Positions 63,616-64,000 of a stretch of 64,000 nucleotides of DNA are shown in pieces. The DNA is from Phallusia mammillata. Its lineage: Eukaryota > Chordata > Ascidiacea > Phlebobranchia > Ascidiidae. The stretch is taken from the NCBI GenBank assembly GCA_003260075.1, contig QLIY01000107.1:177920-241919 (forward strand). Reading direction: 5' to 3'. The notes under the pieces are model-generated. The model saw only the letters and a program-made list of their open reading frames with translations, was not told the origin of the DNA and made no database searches. Made by a program: the position numbers and the translations under genes. Each line of letters opens with the position of its first letter. The first letter of the stretch is position 1.

Positions 63616-64000
63616 GTAAGATATCTATCGCACATGATATTTTACACTGCAAATTAATTCCTAAATAAGCATTAAGTGATGCATTAAACCAAAGTCAAGA
63701 ATAAACCAATTAAAAAAAAAAAGATACTTACAGTATGATATGCTTTTATATTTGCTTGTTAAACAACAGCGTGGTGCACCAAGCTTGTCTCAATAAGATG
63801 CCCTTACAAAGTGTTTTGTTCAATATTTTTTTCATTTGTTGGACTCTATTGAATGTTGCTTTGGTTTATAGCTATGGTAAATACAAGTAGCTATGACAGT
63901 GTTAAAACCTATAACCATACAATACTTGCATCATAAACTAACAAGTTGGGGGGGGGGACCAAAAAGATGCTCTTAAAAAGTGGTTTGTTCAATATTTATG
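63616..64000 (+). other. Intron at window end with G-run duplication
   Basis: G run 63948-63957 is followed by a second copy of sequence near 63790-63830. Confidence 0.6.

Noticed and set aside
99-63957. C and G runs as natural G-quadruplex or regulatory elements
   Set aside because: Strict polarity split, fixed size and constant association with unmerged duplicates fit a sequencing and assembly fault much better.
1-64000. Bacterial operons, phage or viral genes
   Set aside because: Intron-exon structure, splice sites and animal extracellular domains throughout. No viral proteins were recognised.

Overview
The window is eukaryotic, AT-rich animal DNA. One multi-exon gene on the + strand fills it, and both gene ends lie outside. 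I see no start exon, signal peptide, membrane segment or convincing 3' end. I infer a marine invertebrate, most likely a tunicate-like chordate: short introns, heavy allelic divergence, many small DNA-transposon relics, and lectin plus complement-control (CCP/sushi) expansions. The sequence does not settle the species.

Layout. (1) 1-13.6 kb: a tandem array of about 19 near-identical 79-residue modules plus four divergent ones. Each typical module is split over an exon A of 154 nt and an exon B of 83 nt, with four cysteines and up to four N-glycosylation sequons. I do not recognise this module as a named family. (2) 14.4-34.1 kb: C-type lectin-like domains (CTLDs), one EGF-like exon, two more divergent four-Cys modules, a further unassigned Cys exon and a Link/CTLD-like domain. 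(3) 34.7-63.6 kb: about 25 CCP domains, some in one exon and some split. Nearly every domain boundary is a phase 1 intron and the reading frame closes across all junctions I checked, so I treat it as one gene for a huge extracellular mosaic protein. The order lectin-EGF-Link-CCP recalls selectins and lecticans, with an unfamiliar N-terminal array added. A role in recognition or in an egg or extracellular coat is inference only.

The assembly is visibly damaged. There are 27 runs of about 10 or more C before 37.04 kb and 20 runs of G after 38.8 kb. Most sit at the junction of a local direct duplication whose copies differ like alleles. The change of polarity brackets a single N at 37967. This looks like poly-G read tails on contig ends followed by unmerged, haplotype-different contig overlaps, with the contig orientation changing at the N. 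Several exons are split or doubled as a result. Introns hold hAT-like MITEs with 8-bp target duplications, a piggyBac-like MITE, tRNA-related SINE copies and several hairpin elements. For two of the MITE insertions, one copy of a duplicated stretch carries the element and the other looks like the empty site.
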